A DNA stretch of 64,000 nucleotides from Bacillus sp. (in: firmicutes) (GTDB lineage: Bacteria; Bacillota; Bacilli; Bacillales; Cytobacillaceae), in the NCBI GenBank assembly GCA_031177865.1, contig JAPSKD010000003.1, forward strand, positions 1-64,000, in the 5' to 3' direction. This document shows positions 30,501 to 40,190 of this stretch, piece after piece. Below the pieces are notes generated by a model. The model worked only from the letters and a program-made list of their open reading frames with translations, did not search any database and was not told the DNA's origin. Made by a program: the position numbers and the translations under genes. The first letter of the stretch is position 1. Every line of letters begins with the position of its first letter.

Positions 30501-30902
30501 TTGTTCAATCTCTCCTTCTATTCCCGGAGAAATGGCAATAAGTCCTTCTGCATAATGTTTTAACCATTTAAAAGGGATACCGTTTGCCGCTTTTGTTTGA
30601 ACTGCACTAGAGATTTTTAAAAGGTTTTTAAATCCTTTTTCATTTTCAGCAAGTAACACTAATGGAAATGATTCTTCCTCTCTGTGTTCACTTTCTACAT
30701 CAACGGTTAACCCCATAATCGGTTGAATATTGTTTTTTTGACATAATTTATAAAATTCAATCATTCCATACATAACATTTCTATCGGTTAATGCAATGGC
30801 TTTAAATCCTTTTTTCTTTGCATTTTGAACTAATTCATGAACCGATGCTGTGCTTGTTAACAAGCTGTAGGCACTATAAACATGAAGGTGAATAAAAGAC
30901 AT
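27540..30902 (-). CDS. dnaE: DNA polymerase III subunit alpha DnaE
   Basis: PHP N-terminus MSFIHLHVYSAYSLLTSTASV (start trimmed to 30902), GPGRGSAAGSLVAY, PDIDIDFPDHRRDEVI. Confidence 0.96.
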   Translation of the reverse strand: MSFIHLHVYSAYSLLTSTASVHELVQNAKKKGFKAIALTDRNVMYGMIEFYKLCQKNNIQPIMGLTVDVESEHREEESFPLVLLAENEKGFKNLLKISSAVQTKAANGIPFKWLKHYAEGLIAISPGIEGEIEQNLLNNQQEEAIAIIKKLQLIFGIESFFLSVQNHQLEEEAIVTQRIQRVAEELEIPVVATNRVHYLEQEDMFAHECLLAIKNGEKLQDEHRERLESDQFYLKSAKEMIEVFPELPEALENSITIAKRCMVNIELNKTYLPEYPTENKQPAEDYLEMLCKKGLMERYASPTQEHYDRLSYELSVINSMKFSNYFLIVWDFMRYAREHGILTGPGRGSAAGSLVAYVLYITDVDPLTHQLLFERFLNPERISMPDIDIDFPDHRRDEVIEYVAKKYGELHVAQIVTFGTMAAKAAIRDVGRAFGLNTKELEQLSRRIPSRLGINLKDAYKESQQLRAFIDESPLNRKLYETALKLEGLPRHTSTHAAGVVISEKQLIELIPIQQGHNQVYLTQYSMEHLEEIGLLKMDFLGLRNLSLIESIVSSIQKKTGRKVDIKTIPLNDEKTFELLARGETTGIFQLESDGMRKVLLRLKPSRFEDIVAVNALYRPGPMENIPLFIDRKHGTQAVEYPHEDLKPILENTYGVIVYQEQIMQIASTMAGFSLGEADLLRRAVGKKQKDVLDRERNHFVQGALKKGYNVALANDIYDLIVRFANYGFNRSHAVAYSMIAYQLAYLKANYPLYFMAGLLTSAIGNETKIAQYILETKQKDIEILPPSINYSGFSFQVEKNGIRYSLAAIKSVGAASLREIFQARKSKKFEDLFDFCTRVSSKAINRKTLEVLVHSGSFDEFKEDRAVLLASLDVALEHAQLFKVDESSQVELFLEEFQLKPKYVQVDPIRLEDKLSFEKEALGFYLSDHPVSIFEKRLKQAGANVLLELSADQKRAAAGVYITSLRKIRTKKGDSMAFLNVSDSSGEMEAVAFPVVYKKYSHLLEHGKFAVIEGKIEERDGKLQFIIQQAVEMETWLSSKPKQESVLYLKIGNGQQDEESLYQLKQLFKDNIGKTKVVLHFEISKKTIRLGSEFMIDPSESFMKVLRDFLGTDNVVLKE

Positions 30903-31054
30903 TTTGTCACCCCTTCCAATTAAAACTCTTATCTTCATTATAGAACCAAACTGTAAAAAAGGAAAATATGTTCTTATTTTTAAATTCATAATCAAGCACG
31001 TTTGTCCATATAAATGTAGAAAGTAATTGATACTCCGTGAGGGTGGCTATAGTT

Positions 31055-31390
31055 ATGAAAGAAATTGGTTTTTTTCCTACATTTATTGAGAGCTATTTTA
31101 TTGCCTTGGGCGTTATCCTAGGCGGTTCCTTGATTGGCGGAATCGCAGCCTTTCTAACTGGACAACCACCGCTTACAGCTGTGTATAGACTGTCCACAGA
31201 CTTAAGAATATGGGCAATCGTCGCTGCCATCGGCGGGACATTTGATGCGGTCTACACCTTTGAAAGAGGAATATTTAATGCAGAAACAAGGGACATTTTT
31301 AAACAGCTTCTTATTATCCTATCTGCCTTAGGCGGTGCCCAGACAGGCGCACTGATTATTAATTGGTTAACACAGGAGTATATATCGTGA
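31055..31390 (+). CDS. ytrH: Sporulation membrane protein YtrH
   Basis: FINSYF-like FIESYFIALGVILGGSLIGGIAAFLTGQPPLTAVYRLSTDLRIWAIVAAIGGTFDAVYTFERGIF; paired with ytrI. Confidence 0.87.
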   Translation: MKEIGFFPTFIESYFIALGVILGGSLIGGIAAFLTGQPPLTAVYRLSTDLRIWAIVAAIGGTFDAVYTFERGIFNAETRDIFKQLLIILSALGGAQTGALIINWLTQEYIS

Positions 31391-31890
31391 GAATTCCTCC
31401 CTATTATCGAAGACCTTCCTGGCAGCGTTTTTTTGCAGGGATGGTCATTGGCGGTGCGATTAGCTGGTGTATTTTCATTTATATTTTTGGTGTGTGGCAG
31501 GAGAAGCATACTGCATTAATTGATAAACAAAGAGAGGAAATCATTGACTTAAAGGAAGAAAAAAAGATTTGGCAGGAAGAATATAAAGAGATAAATAAAC
31601 GGACGATTGAGCAGCTAACTATTCAGAAAATCAATATAAAAATAACAAATTGGGAAAAATACAAGCTAGACCTACTAAGTGTTTCAGAAATCGAAGATTC
31701 AGTAAAAGATGACATTAGTATGATGCTTGCAAAGGACATTGATACCGTCTATAAAAGCAAAGAATTAATCAAGAAAATCATTCAAAATAAACCCGTTAAA
31801 ATAAATGACAAACGGTACAAACTGAATGTGAGGGAAATGGTCATCTTCACCACCCTCTCAATTCAACTAGAAATAGAATTCGAACAATAA
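31387..31890 (+). CDS. ytrI: Sporulation protein YtrI (likely GTG start at 31387)
   Basis: Single N-terminal TM plus coiled coil; overlaps ytrH; next to dnaE. Confidence 0.82.
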   Translation: MRIPPYYRRPSWQRFFAGMVIGGAISWCIFIYIFGVWQEKHTALIDKQREEIIDLKEEKKIWQEEYKEINKRTIEQLTIQKINIKITNWEKYKLDLLSVSEIEDSVKDDISMMLAKDIDTVYKSKELIKKIIQNKPVKINDKRYKLNVREMVIFTTLSIQLEIEFEQ

Positions 31891-31926
31891 AAAGAATCGA
31901 CCTGAAAAATACGGCCGATTCTTTCT
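31888..31926. terminator. Terminator in ytrI/nrnA convergent gap
   Basis: AAAGAATCGaCCtgaaaaatacGGcCGATTCTTT. Confidence 0.65.
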
Positions 31927-32871
31927 TTATTGTTGATAATTGTCACATACTTCGCTAAGTTCTTTTATTACATGCTCAACCTCATCCCATGAATGGATAG
32001 ATGCACCGGAGGCAAGTGGATGTCCCCCGCCTTTAAACTTTCTTGCAACTCCATTAATGACTGGTCCCTTTGAACGTAAACGTACCCTGATTTGATCTTC
32101 CTCTTCAATAAAAAACACCCATGCTTTAATACCTTTTACATCGCCTAAAGTTCCAACAAGTAAGGAAGCCTCTGATGGCTCTGCGTTGTATTCATCCAAT
32201 AGCTTCTTTGTTAGCAAGACAGAAGCTACACCATTATTCTGCATTTCAAAGTTTTGAAGAATGTAGCCGTTTAATTTAATGATATTGGTATCCCGCTCGT
32301 ACATTTTGTCAAAGAGTTCAGTACGAGAAAAATCATAATGAATGAGTTCACCTGCATAGGCAAAGGTTTTGTCTGTAGTGCTTGGAAATAGGAATCTTCC
32401 TGTATCTCCAACAATACCAGCAAATAATAGCCTTGCAGCCGCATCATTTAATTTTAACCCTCTGTCCTTGCCAAATAAATAAAATTCATAAATCATTTCA
32501 CTGCAGGAACTTGCCGTTGTATCCACCCACAATAAGTCACCATATGGATCTTCATTTGGATGATGGTCAATTTTAATTAGTTTATCTCCTAATGTATACC
32601 TTCGATCACAAATCCGCTCTTCATTAGCGGTGTCACAGACAATAACCAGTGCTCCGTTATACACTTCATCTTCAATAGAATCCAGACGGCGCATAAAATG
32701 GAGCGACCTTTCTTCTTTCCCAACTGCAAATACGTTTTTATTTGGATATGAGGCCTTAAGTATTTCAACTAATCCGCATTGTGAACCGTATGCATCCGGA
32801 TCTGGACGGACATGGCGATGGACGATTATGGTCTCATATTGTTCGATCATTTCTAAAATTTTTTCATTCAA
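31927..32871 (-). CDS. nrnA: Bifunctional oligoribonuclease/PAP phosphatase NrnA (TTG start)
   Basis: DHH/DHHA1: VHRHVRPDPDAYGSQCGL, VCDTAN, IDHHPNEDPYGD, GGGHPLASGA. Confidence 0.94.
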   Translation of the reverse strand: MNEKILEMIEQYETIIVHRHVRPDPDAYGSQCGLVEILKASYPNKNVFAVGKEERSLHFMRRLDSIEDEVYNGALVIVCDTANEERICDRRYTLGDKLIKIDHHPNEDPYGDLLWVDTTASSCSEMIYEFYLFGKDRGLKLNDAAARLLFAGIVGDTGRFLFPSTTDKTFAYAGELIHYDFSRTELFDKMYERDTNIIKLNGYILQNFEMQNNGVASVLLTKKLLDEYNAEPSEASLLVGTLGDVKGIKAWVFFIEEEDQIRVRLRSKGPVINGVARKFKGGGHPLASGASIHSWDEVEHVIKELSEVCDNYQQ

Positions 32872-32966
32872 TGTGATCACCTCTCTATTGTTTTGAAGCA
32901 AGGGTAGTATTTTGTTAAAATAATATGTACAATTAACAAGAGAATTTTTGGCTTGGAGGAAATGTA

Positions 32967-33263
32967 ATGTCAGTTCTAGTTTTTTTCATCGTCATACTTT
33001 TTGCTTTTTATTTATTTTATAAAACCAAATACTTTCGAAGCAGCCGGCCAGTAGAAAAGAAATGGATTGGTGCCAAATCGAATATAGCCCTTGGTTTATT
33101 TGTATTCTTATTTGGCATTAATCATTTATTCTTTATTTCACAAACGACGGTGACACTGATTGTATCAGTCATCTTTATTGTGTATGGCGGTGTGTTTACT
33201 TGGGTTGGATTCAAAAAGTATAAACATTATCTCCCATTTGCCGCAGAAGAGGCAGAGAGCTAG
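32967..33263 (+). CDS. ytpI: YtpI-like membrane protein
   Basis: Three-TM small protein; synteny with nrnA and ytoI. Confidence 0.75.
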   Translation: MSVLVFFIVILFAFYLFYKTKYFRSSRPVEKKWIGAKSNIALGLFVFLFGINHLFFISQTTVTLIVSVIFIVYGGVFTWVGFKKYKHYLPFAAEEAES

Positions 33264-33505
33264 AAAAGCGGAAGCGCCTTGATCAGGGGCGACAGGCATA
33301 AGCCCGAGCCGGCAAGAAGGTTGTTCTTTAACCTTCTTGATGGATTGTCTGAAATGTGAAGGCGACTGTCCTGGGACGAAGGCATAAGACGAACCCTGCA
33401 AGAAGGCGCTTTTTGCCTTCTTCAGGGGGCGGCTTATGACTCGAGTCCAAGGAGCCGCAACTAGACAAGCTTATGACCCGAGCCCCTAGGCGCTGTAGCT
33501 AGACA
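33262..33505 (+). repeat. Modular intergenic repeat, long form (copy B)
   Basis: AAAAGCGGAAGCGCC...CAGGGGCGACAGGCATAAG...GAGCCCCTAGGCGCTGTAGCTAGACAAG; begins at the ytpI stop codon. Confidence 0.85.
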
Positions 33506-33524
33506 AGTTACAATGTTAAATAAA

Positions 33525-33556
33525 TGATAGCCGCTTATTTCAAGCGGCTTTTTTCA
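33525..33556 (+). terminator. Rho-independent terminator
   Basis: GCCGCTTatttcAAGCGGCTTTTTT. Confidence 0.8.
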
Positions 33557-33561
33557 TTTGC

Positions 33562-34890
33562 TTAATTCCGATCGATAAGCTGACACATCATCATTGCCTT
33601 ACCAACTAAAATCCCATCATTAAAGACCTCGACATCGACCTTTCCAAACTTACGGCCCACTTCTAGGACCCTCGGATAAATTTCTAAGATACTCTCCATC
33701 TGAACAGGCTTTAAAAAGTAAATCGTCATATTCTCAACAACCAAATCTCCTTTTTTATAGCTCCTTAAAATCCTGTTCGCAGCTTCCGATACAACCGTAG
33801 TAAATACCCCGTAAGAAATAGTACCGAGATGGTTTGTCATTTGAGGGGTAACTTCACAGGTATACACTTCTTCCCCTTTAGCTCTACCCCGCATTAAGAC
33901 CATTTGGTTGGTGACAATATCATCAAGTGTCTCTCCTACCTGCGGCTGACGCTGATTCATCTGCAATGCTTTTAATACATCCTGCCTGCTAATAATCCCT
34001 TCAAGGCGGTTGGTATCATCGACAACCGGAAGAACTTCGATTCCTTCCCAAACCATCATATGTGCTGTCGAGGCTACACTTGTTTTACCAGAAACAGTCA
34101 TCGGCTGTTTTGTCATAATCTTTTCGATGGTCGTATCAGAGTCCTGCCCCATGATATCTTTAGCGGTTACCATTCCCTGAATCTTCATGTTCTGATCTAC
34201 AACAGGATAACGGCTATGGGTGGTTTCGAGGTTGAGAGTATGCCACCTAGAAACCTTATCAGAAGTTTTAAGATAATACGTCTCAGTAAGTGGTGTTAGG
34301 ATATCCTCAACCAGAATAATTTCTTTCTTTATCAACTGGTCATAGATGGCCCGGTTTATCATGGTTGCCACTGTAAAGGTATCATAACTTGTTGATATGA
34401 TTGGCATTTCTAAACTATCAGCCAGCTTCTTGATATCGTCGTCGGTATCGAAACCACCGGTTATTAAGACAGCTGCACCTGCTTTCAGTGCAAGTTCCTG
34501 CGCCTGCGTACGGTTTCCGACGATTAACAAGTTGTCAGGACCGGTATAGCGCATCATTGCCTCAAGTTTCATTGCACCGATAACAAATTTATTAAGCGTT
34601 TTATGCAAGCCAGTCTTTCCGCCTAAAACCTGACCCTCCACAATATTAACGACTTCTGCAAAGGTAAGCTTTTCAATATTCTCTTTTTTCTTCCGTTCAA
34701 TCCTAATCGTGCCTACACGTTCGATTGTACTTACGTAGCCTTTATTTTCAGCTTCCTTGATTGCTCTATAAGCTGTACCTTCGCTAACAGTCATCGCCTT
34801 GGCGATTTGCCGTACTGATATTTTTTCCCCAACAGGAAGTTCATCAATATATTGCAGAATCTGTTCATGTTTTGTAGCCAAGACCTTCAC
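33562..34890 (-). CDS. ytoI: CBS/DRTGG/hotdog domain protein YtoI
   Basis: N-terminal HTH, DRTGG region, two CBS motifs, C-terminal thioesterase-like domain. Confidence 0.88.
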   Translation of the reverse strand: MKVLATKHEQILQYIDELPVGEKISVRQIAKAMTVSEGTAYRAIKEAENKGYVSTIERVGTIRIERKKKENIEKLTFAEVVNIVEGQVLGGKTGLHKTLNKFVIGAMKLEAMMRYTGPDNLLIVGNRTQAQELALKAGAAVLITGGFDTDDDIKKLADSLEMPIISTSYDTFTVATMINRAIYDQLIKKEIILVEDILTPLTETYYLKTSDKVSRWHTLNLETTHSRYPVVDQNMKIQGMVTAKDIMGQDSDTTIEKIMTKQPMTVSGKTSVASTAHMMVWEGIEVLPVVDDTNRLEGIISRQDVLKALQMNQRQPQVGETLDDIVTNQMVLMRGRAKGEEVYTCEVTPQMTNHLGTISYGVFTTVVSEAANRILRSYKKGDLVVENMTIYFLKPVQMESILEIYPRVLEVGRKFGKVDVEVFNDGILVGKAMMMCQLIDRN

Positions 34891-35008
34891 CCATTTCTAT
34901 AACCCTTTAATTAATAATAATAATTGATATATTATTTATACCATTAATTTGAATAATAAACCAACACAAAGGGAGCCGTTTTTACAGGCCCCCCTTGTAT
35001 TATGAGTA

Positions 35009-35245
35009 TTAATAATAAGATCGTGATTTTTTGTTTAATCTGAGCTGCTGTCGTTTTTTTACTGCTTTTTTGGGGCTATACAACATGGCTGTGAGATTTC
35101 CTGCAATGACAATTAATGCAAACGCCAGCCAGGTTAGGGCAAATGTCCCTTCAAGTCCTTCTGCAAAAACCGATAGTCTTGGTACAGCAAAATAAAGCAT
35201 AAAACCACATAGCAACAGGCATAGTAAATATCTGTTTTTTTTCAA
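35009..35245 (-). CDS. Small conserved membrane protein
   Basis: 78 aa, signal/TM plus second TM and basic tail. Confidence 0.6.
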   Translation of the reverse strand: MKKNRYLLCLLLCGFMLYFAVPRLSVFAEGLEGTFALTWLAFALIVIAGNLTAMLYSPKKAVKKRQQLRLNKKSRSYY

Positions 35246-35309
35246 TTCCGTTATCTCCCTTCAAAACTACTGCTTGTTTCACTTTATGCATAGAAGGGAC
35301 AAAAAAGTA

Positions 35310-35990
35310 TTATAATTCGATAAAATCTCCAGGTTCTAGGACTCTTCCATTTTTATTTTCAAGCATTTCAATAAATTGCTTTGGATCTTTCTTAATCGGC
35401 GGGAATGTATTGTAATGAATCGGAACAATTGTTTTTGCTCCAAGTAATTTTGCAGCATACGCAGCGTCTTCAGGCCCCATTGTAAAATTATCACCGATTG
35501 GCAAGAATGCTAAATCGATCGGATGTCTTTCTCCAATAAGCTTCATGTCCGAAAATAACGCTGTATCACCGGCATGATAGACCGTTTTTCCTTCTGCCAT
35601 AAATAGAATACCAGCTGGCATACCACAGTAGATAATTTCATTATTTTCTGTTATATAGCTTGACCCATGAAATGCTTGTGTTAATTTTACTTTTCCAAAT
35701 TCAAATTCGTGAGCACCTCCAATATGCATAGCATAAGTATTGACTCCCTGCCAGCCTAAGAATGTAGAAAGCTCATGATTGGCTATAACAAGGGCATTGT
35801 TTCTTTTCGCTAATTCAACGGTATCACCGACGTGATCACCGTGACCGTGAGTTAGGATGATTACATCTGGATTTACATCTTGCAAATTTAAGTCTGTTAA
35901 TTGGTTTCCAGTAATAAAAGGATCGATGATAATGTTTTTGCCATCGACCTGAATTTGAACAACCGAATGCCCATGATAAGATACTTTCAT
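35310..35990 (-). CDS. ytkL: UPF0173 metal-dependent hydrolase YtkL
   Basis: [41 protein letters not shown]. Confidence 0.93.
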   Translation of the reverse strand: MKVSYHGHSVVQIQVDGKNIIIDPFITGNQLTDLNLQDVNPDVIILTHGHGDHVGDTVELAKRNNALVIANHELSTFLGWQGVNTYAMHIGGAHEFEFGKVKLTQAFHGSSYITENNEIIYCGMPAGILFMAEGKTVYHAGDTALFSDMKLIGERHPIDLAFLPIGDNFTMGPEDAAYAAKLLGAKTIVPIHYNTFPPIKKDPKQFIEMLENKNGRVLEPGDFIEL

Positions 35991-36188
35991 TTTTCCATCT
36001 CCTCTATTTGTGTGATAATATGTATTTCCATAAAAATTTCAAAATTCCTTCCATATTTATATCCATAAATAGGATGTTTTAGCACAAGCAAAAAAGATCG
36101 TTTTTACCCTTCCTATAAGCAGATTGTTTACACACAGAAGTAAAATTGATACGCTCAAATAGGAATGATTAGTTTAGGAGGAGAAAAA

Positions 36189-37286
36189 ATGAACCAACGT
36201 TTACACAAACTTCAAGCTTGGATGAAGGAAAATGGTATTGAAGTTAGCCTTATCACCTCTTCTGAAAATGTTTTTTATTTAAGCGGATTTTACACAAATC
36301 CCCACGAGCGTTTACTAGGATTAGCACTGTTCCAAGAGGAGGAACCATTCCTTGTCTGTCCAGGAATGGAGGTTAACGATGTCAAAAGGTCAGGCTGGAA
36401 CCATGAAATAATCGGCTATAGTGATATCGACAATCCATGGGATTTGGTACATACCTCAATCAATAAAAGAATCAGCACGGTACGAAACTTCGCCATTGAA
36501 AAAGAACATATGAATGTGGAACGCTATGAGCAGTTGACATCATTATTTCCGAGTGCTGCTTTTGTTTCCGCTGAGGAAAAAATGAGAAAGCTGCGGATGA
36601 TAAAAGATGCCAAGGAGTTAAAAATTATAGAAGAAGCGTGTGCATTGGCTGATTATGCTATCGAAGTTGGCTGCAGTGAAATTAAAGAAGGTCGAACAGA
36701 ATTAGAAGTCCTAAATGCAGTGGAATATACGCTTAAGCAAAAAGGTGTAACGGAAATGTCGTTTTCAACCATGGTCCTAACAGGTGCAAATGCCGCGTCC
36801 CCTCACGGCAACCCAGGAAGTACTAGAATCCAAAAGGGTGATTTAGTCTTATTTGATTTAGGCGTAGTGGTAGACCGCTATTGTTCAGATATCACAAGAA
36901 CCGTTGCTTACGGTGATATTAATGATAAACAAAAAGAAATATATGATACCGTCTTAAAAGGACAATTAGCGGCTATAGAGAAAAGCAAACCAGGTGTTAC
37001 TGCAGCTGAGGTTGACATAACGGCGCGTAGAATCATTTCAGAAGCAGGCTACGGAGAATACTTTCCGCACCGTCTCGGTCATGGACTTGGAATCAGTGTA
37101 CACGAGTATCCTTCGATGACAGAAACAAACCAATTGGTGATTGAAGAAGGAATGGTGTACACCATTGAACCAGGGATTTACGTACCAAATGTTGCAGGTG
37201 TACGAATAGAAGATGATGTGTTCATTACTGCAGATGGAGCTAAAGTTTTAACCAAATTCCCTAAAGAATTACAAATCATTAGGTAG
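36189..37286 (+). CDS. Xaa-Pro peptidase family protein (M24)
   Basis: FDLGVVVDRYCSDITRTVAYG; HRLGHGLGISVHEYP; GMVYTIEPGIYVPNVAGVRIEDDV. Confidence 0.9.
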   Translation: MNQRLHKLQAWMKENGIEVSLITSSENVFYLSGFYTNPHERLLGLALFQEEEPFLVCPGMEVNDVKRSGWNHEIIGYSDIDNPWDLVHTSINKRISTVRNFAIEKEHMNVERYEQLTSLFPSAAFVSAEEKMRKLRMIKDAKELKIIEEACALADYAIEVGCSEIKEGRTELEVLNAVEYTLKQKGVTEMSFSTMVLTGANAASPHGNPGSTRIQKGDLVLFDLGVVVDRYCSDITRTVAYGDINDKQKEIYDTVLKGQLAAIEKSKPGVTAAEVDITARRIISEAGYGEYFPHRLGHGLGISVHEYPSMTETNQLVIEEGMVYTIEPGIYVPNVAGVRIEDDVFITADGAKVLTKFPKELQIIR

Positions 37287-37307
37287 ATCATTTAGTTTTT
37301 TTTACCA

Positions 37308-37336
37308 TTGCACTATTCAAGGAATTGCAGTAATAT
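37308..37336 (+). promoter_or_regulatory. SigA-type promoter for the downstream ncRNA candidate
   Basis: TTGCAC (37308-37313), 17-nt spacer, TAATAT (37331-37336). Confidence 0.65.
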
Positions 37337-37342
37337 ACTAAT

Positions 37343-37535
37343 ACAAGCTGCGTTGCTCGTAGTGATAATAAAGTTTTAACCTTTAAGCTGTAAAAGGGAG
37401 TTTTACTATCGGAGCTATAATGACAAGCCTCTGTCTATAGGATATGGAGGACAAGCAGGAAGGCTTCTGCGAACACCCACTTTGAGGAGTGGTGGTTTAA
37501 AACTTTCTTATATGAGGTACGGCAAATGCGGCTAT
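37343..37535 (+). ncRNA. Structured RNA candidate, 6S RNA-like
   Basis: Terminal stem GCUGCGUUGCUCGUA / UACGGCAAAUGCGGC; inner AAGCCU...AGGCUU stem; CCACUuugaggAGUGG hairpin; preceded by consensus promoter, followed by terminator; no ORF. Confidence 0.6.
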
Positions 37536-37555
37536 ATAATCTAATACATTTAACT

Positions 37556-37591
37556 GCCAGCTTCGATTTGAAGCTGGCTTTTCTTTATTTT
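37556..37591 (+). terminator. Rho-independent terminator downstream of ncRNA candidate
   Basis: GCCAGCTTC-gattt-GAAGCTGGC-TTTTCTTTATTTT. Confidence 0.88.
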
Positions 37592-37697
37592 ACATAATCA
37601 GACATGGCTTGGTGAAACCAAAATATCCGGATCAAGGGCGCATTCGGACAGCGTTAAACAACAACAGCACAACAATGTTTCTAAACAGCCCTCATTT

Positions 37698-38819
37698 TTA
37701 CATTTGTCCAAGTAATGTTTTTGTATCGGAGTAATGCAGACCATGAGCGTCGGCCACTGCTTCATAGGTTACGAAGCCGCCTAACGTATTGATTCCCTTC
37801 AGTAAGGCTTCATTCTCAAGGCAAGCCTGTGTAAAACCTTTATTAGCAATTTGGATGGCATAAGGGACTGTTACGTTGGTTAAAGCGATGGTTGATGTTC
37901 TTGGTACCGCTCCAGGCATATTTGCAACAGCATAATGAACCACACCATGTTTAATGTACGTTGGGTTATCGTGAGTAGTTATCCGGTCAGTTGTTTCAAA
38001 AATGCCACCTTGGTCGATGGCAATATCAACTACTACACTTCCTGGATTCATGGATTGAATCATTTCTTCCGTTACTAGTTTTGGAGCTTTTGCACCCGGA
38101 ATTAGCACGGCACCGATTACAACATCAGAACCTTTCACAGCTTCAGCTATATTATAGGGGTTCGAAATCAGGGTTGTAACATCAGATCCAAAAATATCAT
38201 CTAACTGACGAAGGCGCTCTGGATTTAAGTCAATAATCGTAACTTTTGCCCCAAGTCCGATTGCCATCTTTGCAGCATTTGTTCCTGCTACTCCGCCACC
38301 GATTATCGTAACGCTCCCTCTTTGCACACCAGGAACCCCAGAAAGTAATATTCCTTTTCCGCCATGAACTTTTTCTAAAAATTGTGCTCCAATTTGCGCA
38401 GCCATTCTTCCAGCTACTTCACTCATTGGTGTTAATAAAGGTAATGATCTATTTGGCAGCTGCACTGTTTCATAAGCTATACCAACTACTTTATTATCAA
38501 TTAAAGCCTCTGTTAATTCAGGCTCTGGAGCTAAATGTAAGTATGTAAAGAGAATTAATCCTTCACGGAAATATTGGTACTCACTTGGCAGTGGTTCTTT
38601 AACCTTCATTACCATTTCCATTGACCATGCTTCAGAAGCAGTTTCTACGATTTTTGCACCGGCAGAAGTGTAATCTTCATCCGTGAAACCTGAACCTAGT
38701 CCTGCTCCTTTTTCAATATAAACTTCGTGTCCAAATTTCAGTATATTGAAAACTCCTGCAGGTGTCATCGCAACACGATTTTCATTATTTTTTATCTCTT
38801 TAGGAATGCCGATCCGCAT
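37698..38819 (-). CDS. ald: Alanine dehydrogenase
   Basis: [49 protein letters not shown]. Confidence 0.97.
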   Translation of the reverse strand: MRIGIPKEIKNNENRVAMTPAGVFNILKFGHEVYIEKGAGLGSGFTDEDYTSAGAKIVETASEAWSMEMVMKVKEPLPSEYQYFREGLILFTYLHLAPEPELTEALIDNKVVGIAYETVQLPNRSLPLLTPMSEVAGRMAAQIGAQFLEKVHGGKGILLSGVPGVQRGSVTIIGGGVAGTNAAKMAIGLGAKVTIIDLNPERLRQLDDIFGSDVTTLISNPYNIAEAVKGSDVVIGAVLIPGAKAPKLVTEEMIQSMNPGSVVVDIAIDQGGIFETTDRITTHDNPTYIKHGVVHYAVANMPGAVPRTSTIALTNVTVPYAIQIANKGFTQACLENEALLKGINTLGGFVTYEAVADAHGLHYSDTKTLLGQM

Positions 38820-39042
38820 GTACTAACCCCCATTTAATATAATTCATAGTAAATAAAACATAGATGTAATTACTATATCCCATTTCCCAAGGAAAGATAA
38901 TCCATTTCTACTTTACTATGAAAACACTTCCATTTTACCAAATAATTGAAGGAATCCCAACTCTTTTATAATCTAATCAACCATATGAAAATAATCTAGT
39001 AAAAAAGCCCGGCGGGATTTACACCTGCACAGGCTATTATTT

Positions 39043-39261
39043 TTAATAATAAGGATAGTAAGGGTACGGGTAAGGTGGATAATATGGGTATGGGTATGGA
39101 TATGGATAGTAAGGATATGGTCTTATTGCAGCTCCTAGTGCTAATCCCCCTAAAAATCCAAGTGGAAACCCGAAACCAAATCCAAAACGGCGTCGACCAA
39201 ACCCGAAGCCTGGGCGTCCAAAGCCGAAGCCAAACCTCATATCATTTTGATTCATGTGCAT
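39043..39261 (-). CDS. Low-complexity Gly/Phe- and Pro/Tyr-rich protein
   Basis: GFGFGRPGFGFGRRRFGFGFG...PYPYYPYPYPYPYYPPYPYPYYPYY; has upstream RBS-like GGAGGAG. Confidence 0.6.
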   Translation of the reverse strand: MHMNQNDMRFGFGFGRPGFGFGRRRFGFGFGFPLGFLGGLALGAAIRPYPYYPYPYPYPYYPPYPYPYYPYY

Positions 39262-39371
39262 AATCTTCTCCTCCTCATTTTATACTTCTCACACTAAAGA
39301 ATATGCACATAGAAAACTCAATTCTTGGGTTAATGTCCCTAAGTATAAAAATTAAATAGACACAAGCATAG

Positions 39372-39400
39372 AAAAACTCGCCTGATGGCGAGTTAACATT
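39372..39400 (-). terminator. Rho-independent terminator
   Basis: AACTCGCcatcaGGCGAGTTTTT on the minus strand. Confidence 0.75.
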
Positions 39401-39401
39401 G

Positions 39402-39560
39402 CTATTCATCGTTATTTAAAATAACCTCGCTTCTGATTTGTCCTGTCTCTTGGTCGATATATCCGCTATTATACGAATCCATAATTAGCTCACTTACCTC
39501 ATTTGTCCCTTGTTCATCGTACTCAAATGAAAATGTTTTATTCGGATCCTGGTTAGACAT
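39402..39560 (-). CDS. Small acidic conserved hypothetical protein
   Basis: MSNQDPNKTFSFEYDEQGTNEVSELIMDSYNSGYIDQETGQIRSEVILNNDE; RBS-like GGGAGAC upstream; terminator downstream. Confidence 0.6.
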   Translation of the reverse strand: MSNQDPNKTFSFEYDEQGTNEVSELIMDSYNSGYIDQETGQIRSEVILNNDE

Positions 39561-39663
39561 ATGTCGAGTCTCCCTTCTATGGATAATTACCCTTTTATTT
39601 TTCGAAAAATTGAAACATTTATCCCTAGAAAATAATGTATAATTTAGGTAAGGAGGGATTACC

Positions 39664-40113
39664 ATGGGAGGAAGATATGGCCATATTTTAGTCGCAATTG
39701 ATGGTTCAAAAGAATCAGAGTGGGCCCTAGAAAAATCGATTGAAATTGCTAAAAGAAACAACGCTAAACTGTTATTAGCACATGTAATCGACACAAGGTC
39801 ATTCCTGTTAATTGATTCATATGATCCAGATATTGCCGAACGCGCAAACAAGCTTGCGATTGATATGCTGGAAAAATATCAAACCCAGGCCATAAATGCA
39901 GGAGTTACACATGTCCATTATGAAATCGAATATGGCTCTCCAAAAGTGAAAATTCCAAAGGAAATTGCTAAAAAACATGATATTGATTTAATTGTTTGCG
40001 GTGCCACTGGTATGAATGCGGTTGAAAGGTTCTTGATTGGCAGTGTTTCTGAACATATTACTCGTTACTCCCTCTGTGATGTCCTCATTGTCCGTACACA
40101 AAAAAGTTCCTAA
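39664..40113 (+). CDS. UspA-family universal stress protein
   Basis: GHILVAIDGSKESEWALEKSIEIAKRNNAKLLLAHVID...GATGMNAVERFLIGSVSEHITRYSLCDVLIVR. Confidence 0.94.
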   Translation: MGGRYGHILVAIDGSKESEWALEKSIEIAKRNNAKLLLAHVIDTRSFLLIDSYDPDIAERANKLAIDMLEKYQTQAINAGVTHVHYEIEYGSPKVKIPKEIAKKHDIDLIVCGATGMNAVERFLIGSVSEHITRYSLCDVLIVRTQKSS

Positions 40114-40190
40114 ATTCTATAGAATAAAATCGTGATTGCATTCTAGATGTGTTGTAAAATAAAAGAATAACTCGTCTTGGAGGCTATCAC

